64,000 bases of DNA from Epiperipatus broadwayi (Eukaryota > Onychophora > Udeonychophora > Euonychophora > Peripatidae), in the NCBI GenBank assembly GCA_028023455.1, contig JAQFVV010000032.1, positions 4,367,392-4,431,391 on the forward strand, given 5' to 3'. How positions within the stretch are numbered: position 1 is the first letter of the stretch; each line of letters opens with the position of its first letter. The position numbers and the translations under genes were made by a program. The notes below the pieces were generated by a model, which was not told the origin of the DNA, made no database searches, and saw nothing but the letters and a program-made list of their open reading frames with translations. This document shows, piece after piece, positions 12,721 through 23,580 of the stretch.

Positions 12721-15700
12721 TGCGCTTACAATACGCGAACAAATGCTAACTAATCTTTAACTAAGTGTACTTTTTGAAAAAGTACTTTAAAACTTATGGT
12801 CTTCTGTTTTAATATCTTCTGTTTCATTCTGAACATTTTTTAAAGACAATTCACTCCATTCACATGTATTTATACTATATTTGTAAAGACTTGTTTAACA
12901 CTATTCAACTCGTGATATTTTTATAGCCAGGGGCAATTTACTAAGATTTCTCCATTTATTAAAAGTAGAGTGAGGAATTCTGGGTAAAATGCTTGCGAAT
13001 GTTACAGTTTAATTTTAAAAATTTGGAATTTTAAAAATAAAATAATAAATGGCAAATTTTTCCAAATTTACTCATAAAAACTAATAACTTAACTAAATTA
13101 TTTTCAAAAAGTATTATAAATACCACATATATAATATTTTTTAAAATCTCATTAAAATCGCCATTTGTTAAATATTAGTTTAAGCGCGCGCATACATTTA
13201 TATATATAAAGTAAAATTTATACTACACAAAGTTACATGTGTATTGAAATCAATATTTTATGATAATTATATGTGAGAGTTCTTGGAAAGCGATGAAAAC
13301 TATTACTACGATAATTAATGTTTTGTTATTGATGGTTTAGGTGTGTTGTGTGTATATATATATCGTAATAGTAATTTTTCTATTTCACATTTAATTTTGT
13401 TTAAAGGTTAAGTAACTTTTAAAAGTTTGTAAATTATAATAAAGCTTTTATTATTCACAAATATTCGTTTTTGTTTTTAAAAAAGCTGTACTATTGAATA
13501 TATATGTGCAGTCTTTAATAGTGTGGTATTCTAAATTTGAGATATAGCATATTGTACTAGAATAAATTTAAAGAGGTCATGTCAAAGTGCCTTATTGCAA
13601 GTTATTTCCAATTTATATATATTCCATTATATAAATTATTAATAAGTATAACAATAATTTGTAAATTCTCTGGACAAAAACAGGTTGAACAACTAGGCAA
13701 TATTAAATTCTGACAAAGCAGTAGCATTTCGTCATTGAATGTTATACTCTTGACAACGTATTTTAGCATTTTAATTTTAGAACCACATTAAAAACGTTAA
13801 TGAGTTCATATCATTAAAATTATATAACAATTAACTTTTATTTTAATATCTTTTAATGTGTATGTATATGTATATAATGAAGTATTTTGTAGATAGCTTT
13901 TAAACAACAATATTACAAACATATATATATATATATTGTGATAAACTGACCAGTACTCCTGATAAATATCTGTAATCAATCAAAACTCATATTTGTGACA
14001 CTTCTCTGAAGCCTGTTTTAAATTTTTGAACTACCCGCTCAGTATAATAATTCCCAGAGCAATCTGTCATTATATATATACTTCAGACACTTCAAATCTA
14101 ATTCACCGGAAGAAGGTTTTTTTTTTTTTTGTTAAGTATGCATAGTGAGAGAATTTGTTCTGAGAAATTTTCAATGATAGACGAGTACATTGCAAATCTA
14201 AATGACATATATTTATGTATACATACACGGTAAAAAACCTCTAAATCACTACAGAACAAAGTTGTAGTGAAATAGTGGAAAAGCAATACTTCATTAATGC
14301 AAGTCAACCATTTAGTCTTGAGGAGTTTTTTTATTTTTTTATTTTTTCTATTCTGGTTGTTTATTAATAATTGAATATCTATTTGGTCTACTTTAAGGCC
14401 ATCTTTTGAAAAAAAAAAACCTCTTACTTATCTGAAATAATTAGGTGAATGAACTATGCCACAGAACTTTGATTTTATATATATTTTCATATACTGTCTG
14501 ATAAATAATTCTTACTCAGAACTGTTTGAATAACTAGGTAATATACTAAATACTACTGCTTTCCATAATCATTAATGGTCCATGGTAATTTTTAATGCTT
14601 GCTATCTTATAAATAATTTACTCTATTATCTCTGTAATGAACCCTTACATCATTAAGATGGGAGTATTATTGACTGTAATGCTTATTTTTAACCTGCTTC
14701 TAAATTACATAATGTAATTTTTTTTGTGTTTAATACTGGCAAAATCTACATTACAATCAATATATTAGCAATCATTTTTTATTATTATTGTCTTGCATTA
14801 TTTTGTTAAAAACAGAAAATTAAATGTTTATATGTTACATAATTGTAATAATAGCGGATCAATAAATTTCAAAGAGCTAGCTAGATTAATGTGCAATGTC
14901 CTCTAGTATTAAAATAATCTATCTTGTAATAAAAAATGAGTTCACTTTTGTCTGCCAATCTATGATCTTTTATAGATAGTAAATTAGACAATGATATTTA
15001 TTAAGGTAAAAGAAGGTGTCAACACAGCCTCAATTTAATACAGGATTTAAAATTAAAAGTTTTTAGAAATAAGAATATATTTAAGAATAGTTAAATGTAA
15101 TTAATTTAGAAAACATTAAAAAAAGGCCTTGAATTAGTTTTGTAGAAGTAGATTTGAAAAGCATACTAAGAAATAAAGAAAGCAAATATAAACTACCCCA
15201 GAAGAATTATTCTTTTCACTTGTTATTCTATACTGCATTGATATATAATACCCTATACTTTTTATATATCAATGCAATTTCATATGATGGAATTTATTAG
15301 TCTCCAAAAATTGACCACATTAATCCAATTACCAGTATCTACCTAAATCTATGGGATTAAAAATACTGTAAAATAAATATATGAAATGTTAGGAAAATGT
15401 TCATGGGTTAAAAACTTGATAGTTTTAAAAGATAAAAAGGAAATTGTTAAATATAATGAGATTCTTTGAAACAAAGCTTGCAGAGATTAGGGATAAAGAA
15501 GGTTAATATATTTGCATTCTGTAAAAAAAGACATTATGGATTAATATTAAGTTCATAAAGGAAAGAGAATTTTATAATTAGTACATAATAAAATTATTGG
15601 ATGCTACAATAAAAGTATATCTAAAAAGTTTGATGATAATTCTCTTATGTATACTAACATGATTTTGGTAAATTGGAAATCTTAAAAAAAATAAGAAGAT

Positions 15701-16199
15701 TGTGAAGTTTAAAATAATAGTATATAGATAATGTAAAATTAGAATTCTATAATAAAATTTTAATAAATTATGAGTAAGAAAATGAAGGCAAAAATAAAAA
15801 TAAAAAAAATATAAGTTTTCAAAAAAGAAAAAGAAAAAAACCCATAGATAATAATAATAAACATATTATTAAAAACTTCTAAGTAAAGAAGTTTTTGATA
15901 TTAAGAATAGAGTCAGATTGATTTAATTCAAAATAGATGTTAAAACATTATTAAGAGTGTCTGTGCAACTAATGTAGTTTTGAATCATAACTAATTTGAA
16001 ATAGACTTGACAGATATTTCTAAATAATAAGAACCAAAACAAGAAAAATGAATTAGCAACTAATTAAAGGGAGATCGGTAGGGGAAAATATTTATACTTC
16101 TTGTATAATAAAGTGTAATACTAGTAGAAATAATTTAAATAAAAGATGTTGACTGCTAAATAATAATAATAATAATAAAAAAATGCTGAACAAAATATA
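12721..16199. other. AT-rich intergenic DNA
   Basis: Long AT-rich stretch with TA runs (for example about 13,922-13,937) and no supported gene. Confidence 0.5.
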
Positions 16200-16425
16200 G
16201 AAATAAAATAACAGTAAAAAAGATCTTTTAAGCATCTAGTAATCAAATTTGGGATAGAAAAATATTCTATGGTCAGTAGATGAATATGTAAAAAGTCTTG
16301 GTATGTTTAAAAGTTTAAAAATTAATGAAGATAAAATAGTTTGTGCTATAATAAATAAAAATGTAAAAAAAAAAATAATTGGCATAAAAAATAGCAAAGT
16401 ACGAATTGGCGGGCGGGGGGGGGGG
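16200..16425 (+). pseudogene. Possible LINE reverse-transcriptase scrap
   Basis: One frame reads WSVDEYVKSLGMFKSLKINEDK followed by KNVKKKIIGIKNSKVRI at about 16,270-16,405. This resembles the segment after the catalytic box in L1-like RTs (S-x-E-x-x-K-x-L-x-x-F-x-x-x-x-GLKIN-x-x-KTE). Flanking sequence gives only scattered matches. It ends at a G-rich run near 16,412-16,425. Low-information AT-rich codons make a chance match possible. Confidence 0.4.
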
Positions 16426-17149
16426 TTAATGTATAATAGCTACATGTTAATTAGAAAAAAATAGCTCCAATATAGTGATAGCGGAAATTATTTGAAATTA
16501 ATGAAATTATTTTCAAAGGATTTTTTTTAAAAAATATAGATATATCGGAATAGCTAAATTAAAAAAAGAATCAGTGATTTTGGATACTTTAAATTTTTAA
16601 ATACGTTTGTATATGTATAAATATTAAAGCGTATTTTTCAAAATGCTAAAGATCCTTAATGAGATTCTAAAATTATTTTTAATCTAATTTTTTTTACCTT
16701 GTGAGTTTAATTCGTAGTACATACTATGACACTTCAAAAAAAAAAATTAACTACATTATAATATTTTATTGATCTAATTATTGTTGAAATAATGTGGTAG
16801 AAAGTCAGCAATATATTAAAATAACTAAAATCAAATAGTGACAACAAAAAGATTTCAGAATTCTATATCAAAACGAAATTTGAATCGGAAAGTAGATCTT
16901 AATTTCTAAACTATTGGGTTTTATTATCATTCTTGCTGAATGGCTGAACATTATATTAGATTTTAATGCAGCTTAACATTTCAGAAAAGAACATTTTAAA
17001 TTTCAATATTAGATAAAAATTTATATACATATCATTTTTAAATATCGATTCAATGGGAGGTGGTATTTATTCAAACACTCTCTTTCTATAGTTTTTCCAT
17101 GTTACTCTAAAAAAACATTAATCTTTATCTCAACCCATTTATTTCACAT
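16426..17149. other. AT-rich intergenic DNA
   Basis: Nothing recognised. Confidence 0.5.
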
Positions 17150-18730
17150 GTGGTCTGTTTTAAGACCTAAAATCTTTTGAAATCTGAAGTCTAAGACTTT
17201 AATTGGTTATCTATTGTTATCTCTTCTAACATCTTATCAACTTGATTCCATTTTAGTCAATATTTTTTTAATGATTAATGATACCCTTTTAATGTTTCTC
17301 CTTACTTATTTTTCTCTTATTAAAGGTTCAAGTTATTCTAACTATAAATAAGCATGACAACATTTTGATAGTTATTTTTACCAAATAGCTAAGCTGAATT
17401 CTGTGATTAATTTTATTTATGGTGCTTCACTTTATATGAATAATTATTAACATCTTCTAATTTACCACTGACAATCTTTTTTCTTTTCTTTTTGAAAAGC
17501 CCGTGAATATGAATATTATTTTAGTCTTTTTAAATTATATTTTTATTACTTTCTAGCTTTCATCTGAAAGCATTTGTCATATTTTCTGTAACCCTGAAAA
17601 AATATTTTCAAAAACAACTAACTACTTCATTTGTAAAATCTGAATGGCTTAGAAACAAAATTTATTTATATATTTATTGTTTCAATTTTAATTTTCAAGC
17701 ATTTGAAGAATTAAAAATATTTAGGACTATTTATGTTATTGGATCAATGCTGTGCAAAGTTTCCTTTTTCATTTTTATATTCTTTAAATTTTTACCATGT
17801 TCTTGATTGATGCCATGATATTCTGAAACTGAAAGGCGAACTGGAGATAATTTATATTCTTTGACCCTTTTTACACCTCTCCTTAATAATAGATTTTGAT
17901 TTACTCTTTTATACTCACTGTTAATTAAATTTAGTTGGGGATTTTTTTTTTTTTTGATTGACTTGAATGAAAGTTCTTTTATTAGCTAGTTATATTATTT
18001 TAAATATAATTAGTAGAAAATTGATGACATTTCTAACATTCTTTTCTGTTTCACAAATAGCAAGATTATTAATGCATTCCTCCAATCATCTGATATATTT
18101 TCCTTTTTCTTTACTCACTTCTTTTAAAATATAGATCATTTTCAATATTTTTAGACCATTTGAAGTTTTAGGTTAAATCCATTTAAATTTCACATCCATG
18201 CAAATTATTATTACTGTATTTTTCAATAGCATTTGTCTCTATAACTTTGCTTTAATATATATTTTATGTCTCATTGTACCTTACCCACATTTTTCATTAA
18301 CCAAATATATATATTTTAAAGATTTTGTTTGCAAAAAGTCTTAAAAAAAAAAGCGAAAAAGCATTCATAATATATCCTTCCTCTATAAATTTCCTAAGTC
18401 TATGATACTTTCTATTTTCATATCCAGTTTTAGCCTCTGCATATTTCATCTTTCAAATCTTTTATATGTTTATTGCATCTCACTATTTTTGTGCTGATCT
18501 TATAAAGTAAATCTTGAAATAACTATGCTATACCTTCATGGATTCTTAAAGAATTTGAAATATAGTTTTTATCTTTCCAAGTTTATGTTTTTTTTATTTC
18601 CATTTTTATATATAAAAATATTTATTATACTTTCATCTTTCAAACTTATACAATTCTAGTATTAATTTTTTTTATGACAATTTAAAAACATTGTTGGCTT
18701 GATTAAAAGGATTTCTTGCACTACATAAAA

Positions 18731-18745
18731 GTTTTCTAGTTCTTT
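18731..18745 (+). repeat. Left copy of direct repeat flanking HHR insertion C7-C8
   Basis: GTTTTCTAGTTCTTT; matches 19308-19323 except for one extra T. Interpreted as a target-site duplication. Confidence 0.8.
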
Positions 18746-18746
18746 A

Positions 18747-18951
18747 ACTGAAACTCACAGGCTTATTATATACCTGTGTCTATATATGTAATATATAGGG
18801 TATATGAGCACAGACTTTCACATGACCCACCACTCTCTACACCATCCCATAACACTGATACACTTGAACACATATGTTGAAAAGATAAATAATCACCAAT
18901 ATATGTATTTTATGCTAGACACAGGTATATAATAAGCCTGTGTGTTTCAGT
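18747..18951. repeat. 36-bp inverted repeat arms enclosing HHR repeat C7
   Basis: Arm 18747-18782 (starts ACTGAAACTCACAGGC) is the reverse complement of 18916-18951 with one mismatch in 36. The loop of 133 bp holds the truncated copy C7. The arms are not part of the normal HHR unit, so they suggest template switching or fold-back synthesis during insertion. Confidence 0.9.
18783..18915 (-). mobile_element. HHR repeat C7, truncated
   Basis: Left edge TAATATATAGGGTATATGAG and the following segment match C6. The copy stops in the middle of hammerhead loop II, so only the 3' half of the ribozyme (GCAT, mutated AAAA in place of GAAA, stem III, TTGGTGATT) remains at 18,892-18,917. Confidence 0.8.
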
Positions 18952-18983
18952 TATTACATAGTAGAGATGTCTGCCCATCCCTT

Positions 18984-19307
18984 GTATATGTATTAAATTG
19001 ATTATGTCCTGTACATGAGGGGTTAGATTGACCTTAGGTCAACATGGGTGTGACAAGAATCTTGGCCTCAGAGTGGCCTTTGAGCATTCCATCATCAGAT
19101 TTTCAATTGGATGGACGGTTGAAGAGTTGGAGGGTGGAGTAGATTGAAGCCTGTCCATTAAAGTATGAGGTTTGGCTATCTTAATATATATCTGAGCACT
19201 TATAGCATATATGTATAGAAATGGTAATCTGGACCAACTGATGATTGCTGGTTTAGCATGAAATACGTTTATTGGTGATTATTTCTTTTCAACATATATG
19301 TGTTCAA
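18984..19307 (+). mobile_element. HHR repeat C8
   Basis: Plus-strand unit that begins around the TGTACATGAGGGGTTAGATTG motif and ends, truncated, at ATGTGTTCAA where the 16-nt flanking repeat (19308-19323) starts. Together with C7 it forms an antisense-plus-sense composite inserted into RTE copy R1. Confidence 0.85.
19226..19280 (+). ncRNA. Hammerhead ribozyme C8 (well preserved)
   Basis: AATC (19226-19229), TGG bulge, ACCAA, CTGATGA (19238-19244), TTGC, loop TGGTTTA, GCAT, GAAA (19260-19263), TACGTTTA, TTGGT (19272-19276), GATT. Stem I is perfect on both sides of the bulge. Stem II has the same T-T mismatch at its base as C6. Predicted cleavage follows A19271. Confidence 0.82.
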
Positions 19308-19323
19308 GTTTTTCTAGTTCTTT
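19308..19323 (+). repeat. Right copy of direct repeat flanking HHR insertion C7-C8
   Basis: GTTTTTCTAGTTCTTT; partner of 18731-18745. Confidence 0.8.
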
Positions 19324-19870
19324 GTAACAATGAAAACTTGCTGAGATTTTAAATCTACATTATCTGCATTTGATTTCTTCCTTAAGCTTGTCTGAAATAT
19401 CAGTCATTACAACCTTATTCTTTCACCTTTTATTTATAACAAATCTCACTGTATTTCATTCCAAATATTTGTATTTTTATAATAAAGTAGGCTCCATTAT
19501 TTCAAATTAATTATTTTTTGGCATTTCTTGTTAATTTCACTAAGTCTGTTAATATTCCCTTTTATGTTTAATACCTTTTCTTTCCATTCATGCACTCCTT
19601 TATTTAAATGTTATCTATAGATATAAAAAGCCAAATAAAGTCTTAATCAAATAGCACCTATATTTTAGTCTTTGGAAAATTAAAGTCATAATTCAATTTT
19701 ATTTTTCATAATATTCCCACATTCATCTTGCCTTCAAAAAACCAATTAATGCCTCAATCAGAAATTGTGAGTTTCTAAGAAAAAAGAGAATAATTTCTTC
19801 TTGGTTTTAAACTCGGAGATGAAATTTAATAAAGTTACTATAAAATCCTGCGCTTGTGGTAAGAAGCCAA

Positions 19871-21961
19871 TTTGTCTTGATTCACTATAAGAACCATCAT
19901 GCAGTACACCAAAAAAAATCATATCGAATGATCATTAAAAATGTTCTGTTCTTTATATTATTAAATCTTTACTGATAAATAAAGTTTGCTTTTCCTAGCT
20001 AAGAGCATTTTTTTTGTTCTGTCTGTCTTTCTATGATACACACACACAATATTGCATGATTTTAAATATTCCATTTCTGATCTGTAAAGTCTGCCAATAT
20101 TGAATCATCAATATTCTGCGTTATATATTAAATTTAGATATTTAAAATAATAAATTATATATTAAATATTATTTATCTACACAATAAGATTGACGATTAA
20201 ATTTTGGGAAAACGAGAAATAATATATATCTGATGAAAGCCGTTTAGGTAAAAATGTAAATCCTAAATAAAAACTTTTTTTCATGTTTTTATCCTGCTTG
20301 CTTTACAAGTGTTTATTAGCAGCATTGTTACCTTGACTGTTTTGTTTGTTTAATACAATTTCATTATAAAAATATAATCAGTATTTTCTGGTGCTTTGTA
20401 TTTTTTTTTGATAAAGCTAATCTATATTTTCTGAATCAATTATTTTATTATTAATTTGTAAATGGGTATTTTTCTATTTTTAGCTAAAAGGTAACCCAAT
20501 AAGAAAAATATAACAAATATATTTTTAATGAGTTTTGTCTTCTCTTCAATATTTTTGTAAATGTTGAAATCTTTGCTCTGTGATAGTTATTTTAATGGCT
20601 GTTTTATCTATTGTTTTAATCTGTAAATATGTGCGTTTACTCATCTCTTTGTTATTTTTACAATTTTTTTTCATGAAGGAAATAAAAAAAGCTTTGTAAG
20701 AGATTTTGTTCTTGACTATGATATTTATAAATTATTAGAGAATGCTATAAAAAAAAAAAAAACACTTGTAAGCATCTTTATTAACATGGACACTGTTTAC
20801 GACAAAAAAAATTTGTATTGTGTGTGGAATAAAATTATGTAGCATTGAGATAGTATTTACATAAATGTCAAAACATTTATAGAGATAGAAAAGTTTCCAG
20901 TTTTCTGAGAAGTTTGGTGTGGAATAGAGATCTCATTTATTACTCAATAATGACCTATAAAGGTACAATGTAAATTTATATTAGAGTATTGTAAACTCAT
21001 GTAAACATGTAACATCTTCCTCATACTACTTATCACAATAATATGTGATATGGGGGCTGCAGAAATTAAAAATTAACTTTCATAAATTTCACTGTTGCCT
21101 CTAAACAATATTTGCAGCATGGGTTAAATTTGTTCTTAAAATGTTTAATGATTCTGCTGTTACCATATAGCATATAGATTAGGATTAAATTAACAATTTA
21201 TTATGTCATAGCTAGCCAAATTAAATAGTATTACCAAAATATTTTATAACTTAAAAAAAAGCATAGCTGGATATAAGTAATTTGGTGAAGTCCAGAACCA
21301 AGACTTAAAATTGGTTAGAAAAAATATTAGCAACAATTTGTCAATTATATGTTACACTTCCACTCAGATGTGACTTTTGAATTATACTTTCTATCTTCAA
21401 CGTCAATAATATTGAAATTGAGCAGAGTTTTCTGAAATATGTTTTTTTTTTAAATATGTTACTGTAGTTTTTGTCCATATTTATTGCTAATATACTCCTA
21501 TCTCTCTCAAATGCATGAATGTTTGATCACTATTGATTCTGAAATTTTTTATTCTTATATTGTTAGTGAGTTCTGTCATCATTCTTGAGATTGTTATTTC
21601 TTAAACATTAAACAGTTTCAGCAGTTTTAAATGATGGTTGTCTTTTGAAATTGGTCTCCAACAATTTGTATTGTTATAAATTCTTACATTTTCAACAATT
21701 CTTTTCTTATGAAATTTACTCAACTTTCAATCAATTAATTACTCTTTAGAGTTCTATTTGCAATGACAAAAGAAAAAATATTAAGTTAGTATAATTTCAT
21801 TTCTATATGGCATGATTTCCAAACAGTAGTAATACAATTAATGTATCTTATTATCTATCTTCTATACCCCATGAAAGTAATTGAAATTTATATTTAAATA
21901 TTAAGTTGTTAAATACAATTGTTGAGATTATAAGATAGTGCCTGTATTTAAAATATTTTAT
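19871..21961. other. AT-rich intergenic DNA
   Basis: No gene. Near 20,231 a CTGATGAAAGCC word followed by AAAAATGTA resembles a degenerate hammerhead core, but no stem I can be formed (see rejected items). Confidence 0.5.
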
Positions 21962-21999
21962 CTATCTATTGTAATATTTGAAATACAGGCACTCTTCAT

Positions 22000-22445
22000 A
22001 TAAACTGGAGTCTAATTATAAATATAGGGGATTTGAACTCAGACTTTCAAGCACCTTTCAACTATCCACACTATCTCATATCACTGATACCACATGATCA
22101 CACACATGTAGAAAAGATCAATAATCACCAATATATGTATTTCAGGCTGAATCAGCACTCATCAGCTGGTCTAGATTATCATCTCTCACACACATATAAA
22201 ATCAGTGCTCACTTTATATTAAGATAGCAAATATTCATACTAATGGACAGGTTTCAGTCTACTTCAACCTTGAACTCTTCAGCCATCCATACTATTGAAA
22301 ATCTGATGTTGAAAAGCCAAATCCTATGCTGATGCTAATATTGTTGTCCTGCCCATGTTGACCTCAAGTCACTCTGACTCCTCATGTACAGGACCATATC
22401 CATCTAAATACATGGAATTTGAAGAGTACCTGTATTTTAAATATT
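22000..22445 (-). mobile_element. HHR repeat C9
   Basis: Near full-length unit, ribozyme sense on the minus strand. It carries all conserved blocks of the family: AGACTTTCAA edge, CACATGATCACACACATG, hammerhead, AATATTCATACTAATGGACAG, GAAAATCTGATG, CCCATGTTGACCTCAAGTC and CTCATGTACAGGACC. Confidence 0.88.
22123..22177 (-). ncRNA. Hammerhead ribozyme C9
   Basis: AATC, TAG bulge, ACCAG, CTGATGA, GTGC, loop TGATTCA, GCCT, GAAA, TACATATA, TTGGT, GATT. Catalytic boxes are intact. Stem II has one internal mismatch (GTGC against GCCT), and the first pair of stem I is G-T. Weak activity is possible. Confidence 0.7.
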
Positions 22446-22884
22446 ACACATTAAACCTGTCCCTCTTCTATGTATTTAAATGGACATGGTTCTGTACATG
22501 AGAGATCAGAGTGACTTGAGGTCAACATGGGCATGACAACAATATTGGTGTCAGCATGGGATTTGGACTCTCCATCATCAGATTTTTAATGGTATGAATG
22601 GCTGAAGAGTTGGAGGTTGAAGTAGATTGAAGCCTGTCCATTAAAGTATGAAGATTTGCTATCTTAATATAAACTGAGCACTGATTATATATGTGTGTGA
22701 GAAATGATAATCTGGACCAACTGATGAGTGCTGGTACAAAATACGTATATTGGTGATTATTTATCTTTTCTACATATGTGTGATCATGTGTATCAGTGAT
22801 ATGAGATAGTGTGGACAGTGGTATGAGATACTACTGTAGATAGTTGAAAGGTGCTTAAGTCTGAATTCAAATCCCCTATATTTA
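22446..22884 (+). mobile_element. HHR repeat C10
   Basis: Sense-strand partner of C9, abutting it through a short AT-rich junction with a shared CTATGTATTTAAATGGACA stretch. Near full length. Confidence 0.88.
22709..22758 (+). ncRNA. Hammerhead ribozyme C10 (5-nt deletion in stem II / core)
   Basis: AATC, TGG, ACCAA, CTGATGA and GTGC are present, and stem III plus TTGGTGATT is perfect. However, GCATG, the 3' strand of stem II plus the G of GAAA, has been deleted (TGGTAC runs straight into AAAATACG). Inactive. Confidence 0.7.
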
Positions 22885-22897
22885 CTATCTATTGTAA

Positions 22898-23399
22898 ATA
22901 TAATAGATTTATTGATAAATATCTAAAGTTTAAATAAAAATTTCTGAACAACTCGGTTCAAAATAATCTTAAAATACATCCTATTTTTTTAAAGAAATAG
23001 TTTTTTTAAAGCTTCATATATATTGTATTTATTGATACACACATTATTAAACAAAGAGAGAGAGTTTTTTTATTACACTTCTCCAGAAAGCATTAACATT
23101 AGAAATTAGCATTTACATGAAAGAAATTTAAAAATTCATATTTAATTTATATGTATTTTGTGTTCTAATTCTGTTTAACAAATCAGCTTACAGTCTTAAC
23201 TAAACTAACTGATAGAATTCACTTTTTACTTTTTATATAAAATAAGATTTACACTCTTCAAAAGGAAACTTTATTTCACAGAGCAAAGTAAAAGTAGTAG
23301 CTTGCATTGAAAGATTAAAAGTTCGTCTTTTTCTTTTTTTATTAAAATAAATTAAAATTTATTAGATACAATTGAACGTGTTTATCTGTACATAACTAT
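22898..23399. other. AT-rich intergenic DNA
   Basis: Nothing recognised. Confidence 0.5.
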
Positions 23400-23580
23400 A
23401 TTCTTTTTACATTGTTGCAAGGCAGTCGCTGTGTAGAGCTTGCTGTGGTCCGAGACCGGGGGCCATTGCCCTCCTTCATTCCTCCGGGAGGGTGACTCTA
23501 GCCCAAGTTTCACGAAAAAACCACTTTTTCTGTGCTTCGAAAAAGGTGGTTTTGCAAAAAACCTTCTTATCAGTTTCACT
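23400..23580. other. Compact GC-rich island with strong hairpins
   Basis: About 150 bp of high-GC sequence in a very AT-rich setting. Contains GGTCCGAGACC, CCTCCGGGAGG and a long stem at 23517-23553 (AAAACCAC plus TTTTTC pairing with GAAAAA plus GTGGTTTT, one bulged G, 8-nt loop). Could be a structured RNA, a transposon end or a regulatory island. Both strands have short open frames but no recognisable protein. Confidence 0.4.

Larger units (their letters stand above)
17150..19870 (-). pseudogene. RTE-type LINE, decayed copy R1, split by an HHR repeat insertion
   Basis: Nucleotide alignment by eye to copy R4 (45.2-48.1 kb), same orientation. Shared blocks at matching spacing: a TTATCT...CTCTTCT stretch (about 17,205 against 45,345), the segment with ACTGACAATCTTT (17,465 against 45,748), and CTTCCAATCATCTG-like words (18,080 against 46,345). 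Near 18,390 the AAGTCTATGA block matches the endonuclease region at 47,315. Near 19,535 it matches 47,690, and near 19,725 a TTGCCTTCAAAAAA block matches 48,005. A composite HHR repeat insertion (18,746-19,307) interrupts it. No frame survives. Confidence 0.65.
21962..22897. mobile_element. Inverted-dimer HHR insertion (C9 + C10) with 13-bp flanking repeats
   Basis: CTATCTATTGTAA occurs at 21962-21974 and again at 22885-22897, exactly flanking a block of 910 bp. The block is antisense copy C9 followed by sense copy C10, with outer edges that are reverse complements (GGGGATTTGAACTCAGACTT at 22,027 against AATTCAAATCCCC near 22,864). The single pair of direct repeats implies that the inverted dimer inserted as one unit. 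Confidence 0.8.

Noticed and set aside
20225-20275. CTGATGAAAGCC...AAAAATGTA as another hammerhead
   Set aside because: The GAAA box is mutated and flanking sequence cannot form stem I; at best a fossil, not supportable.
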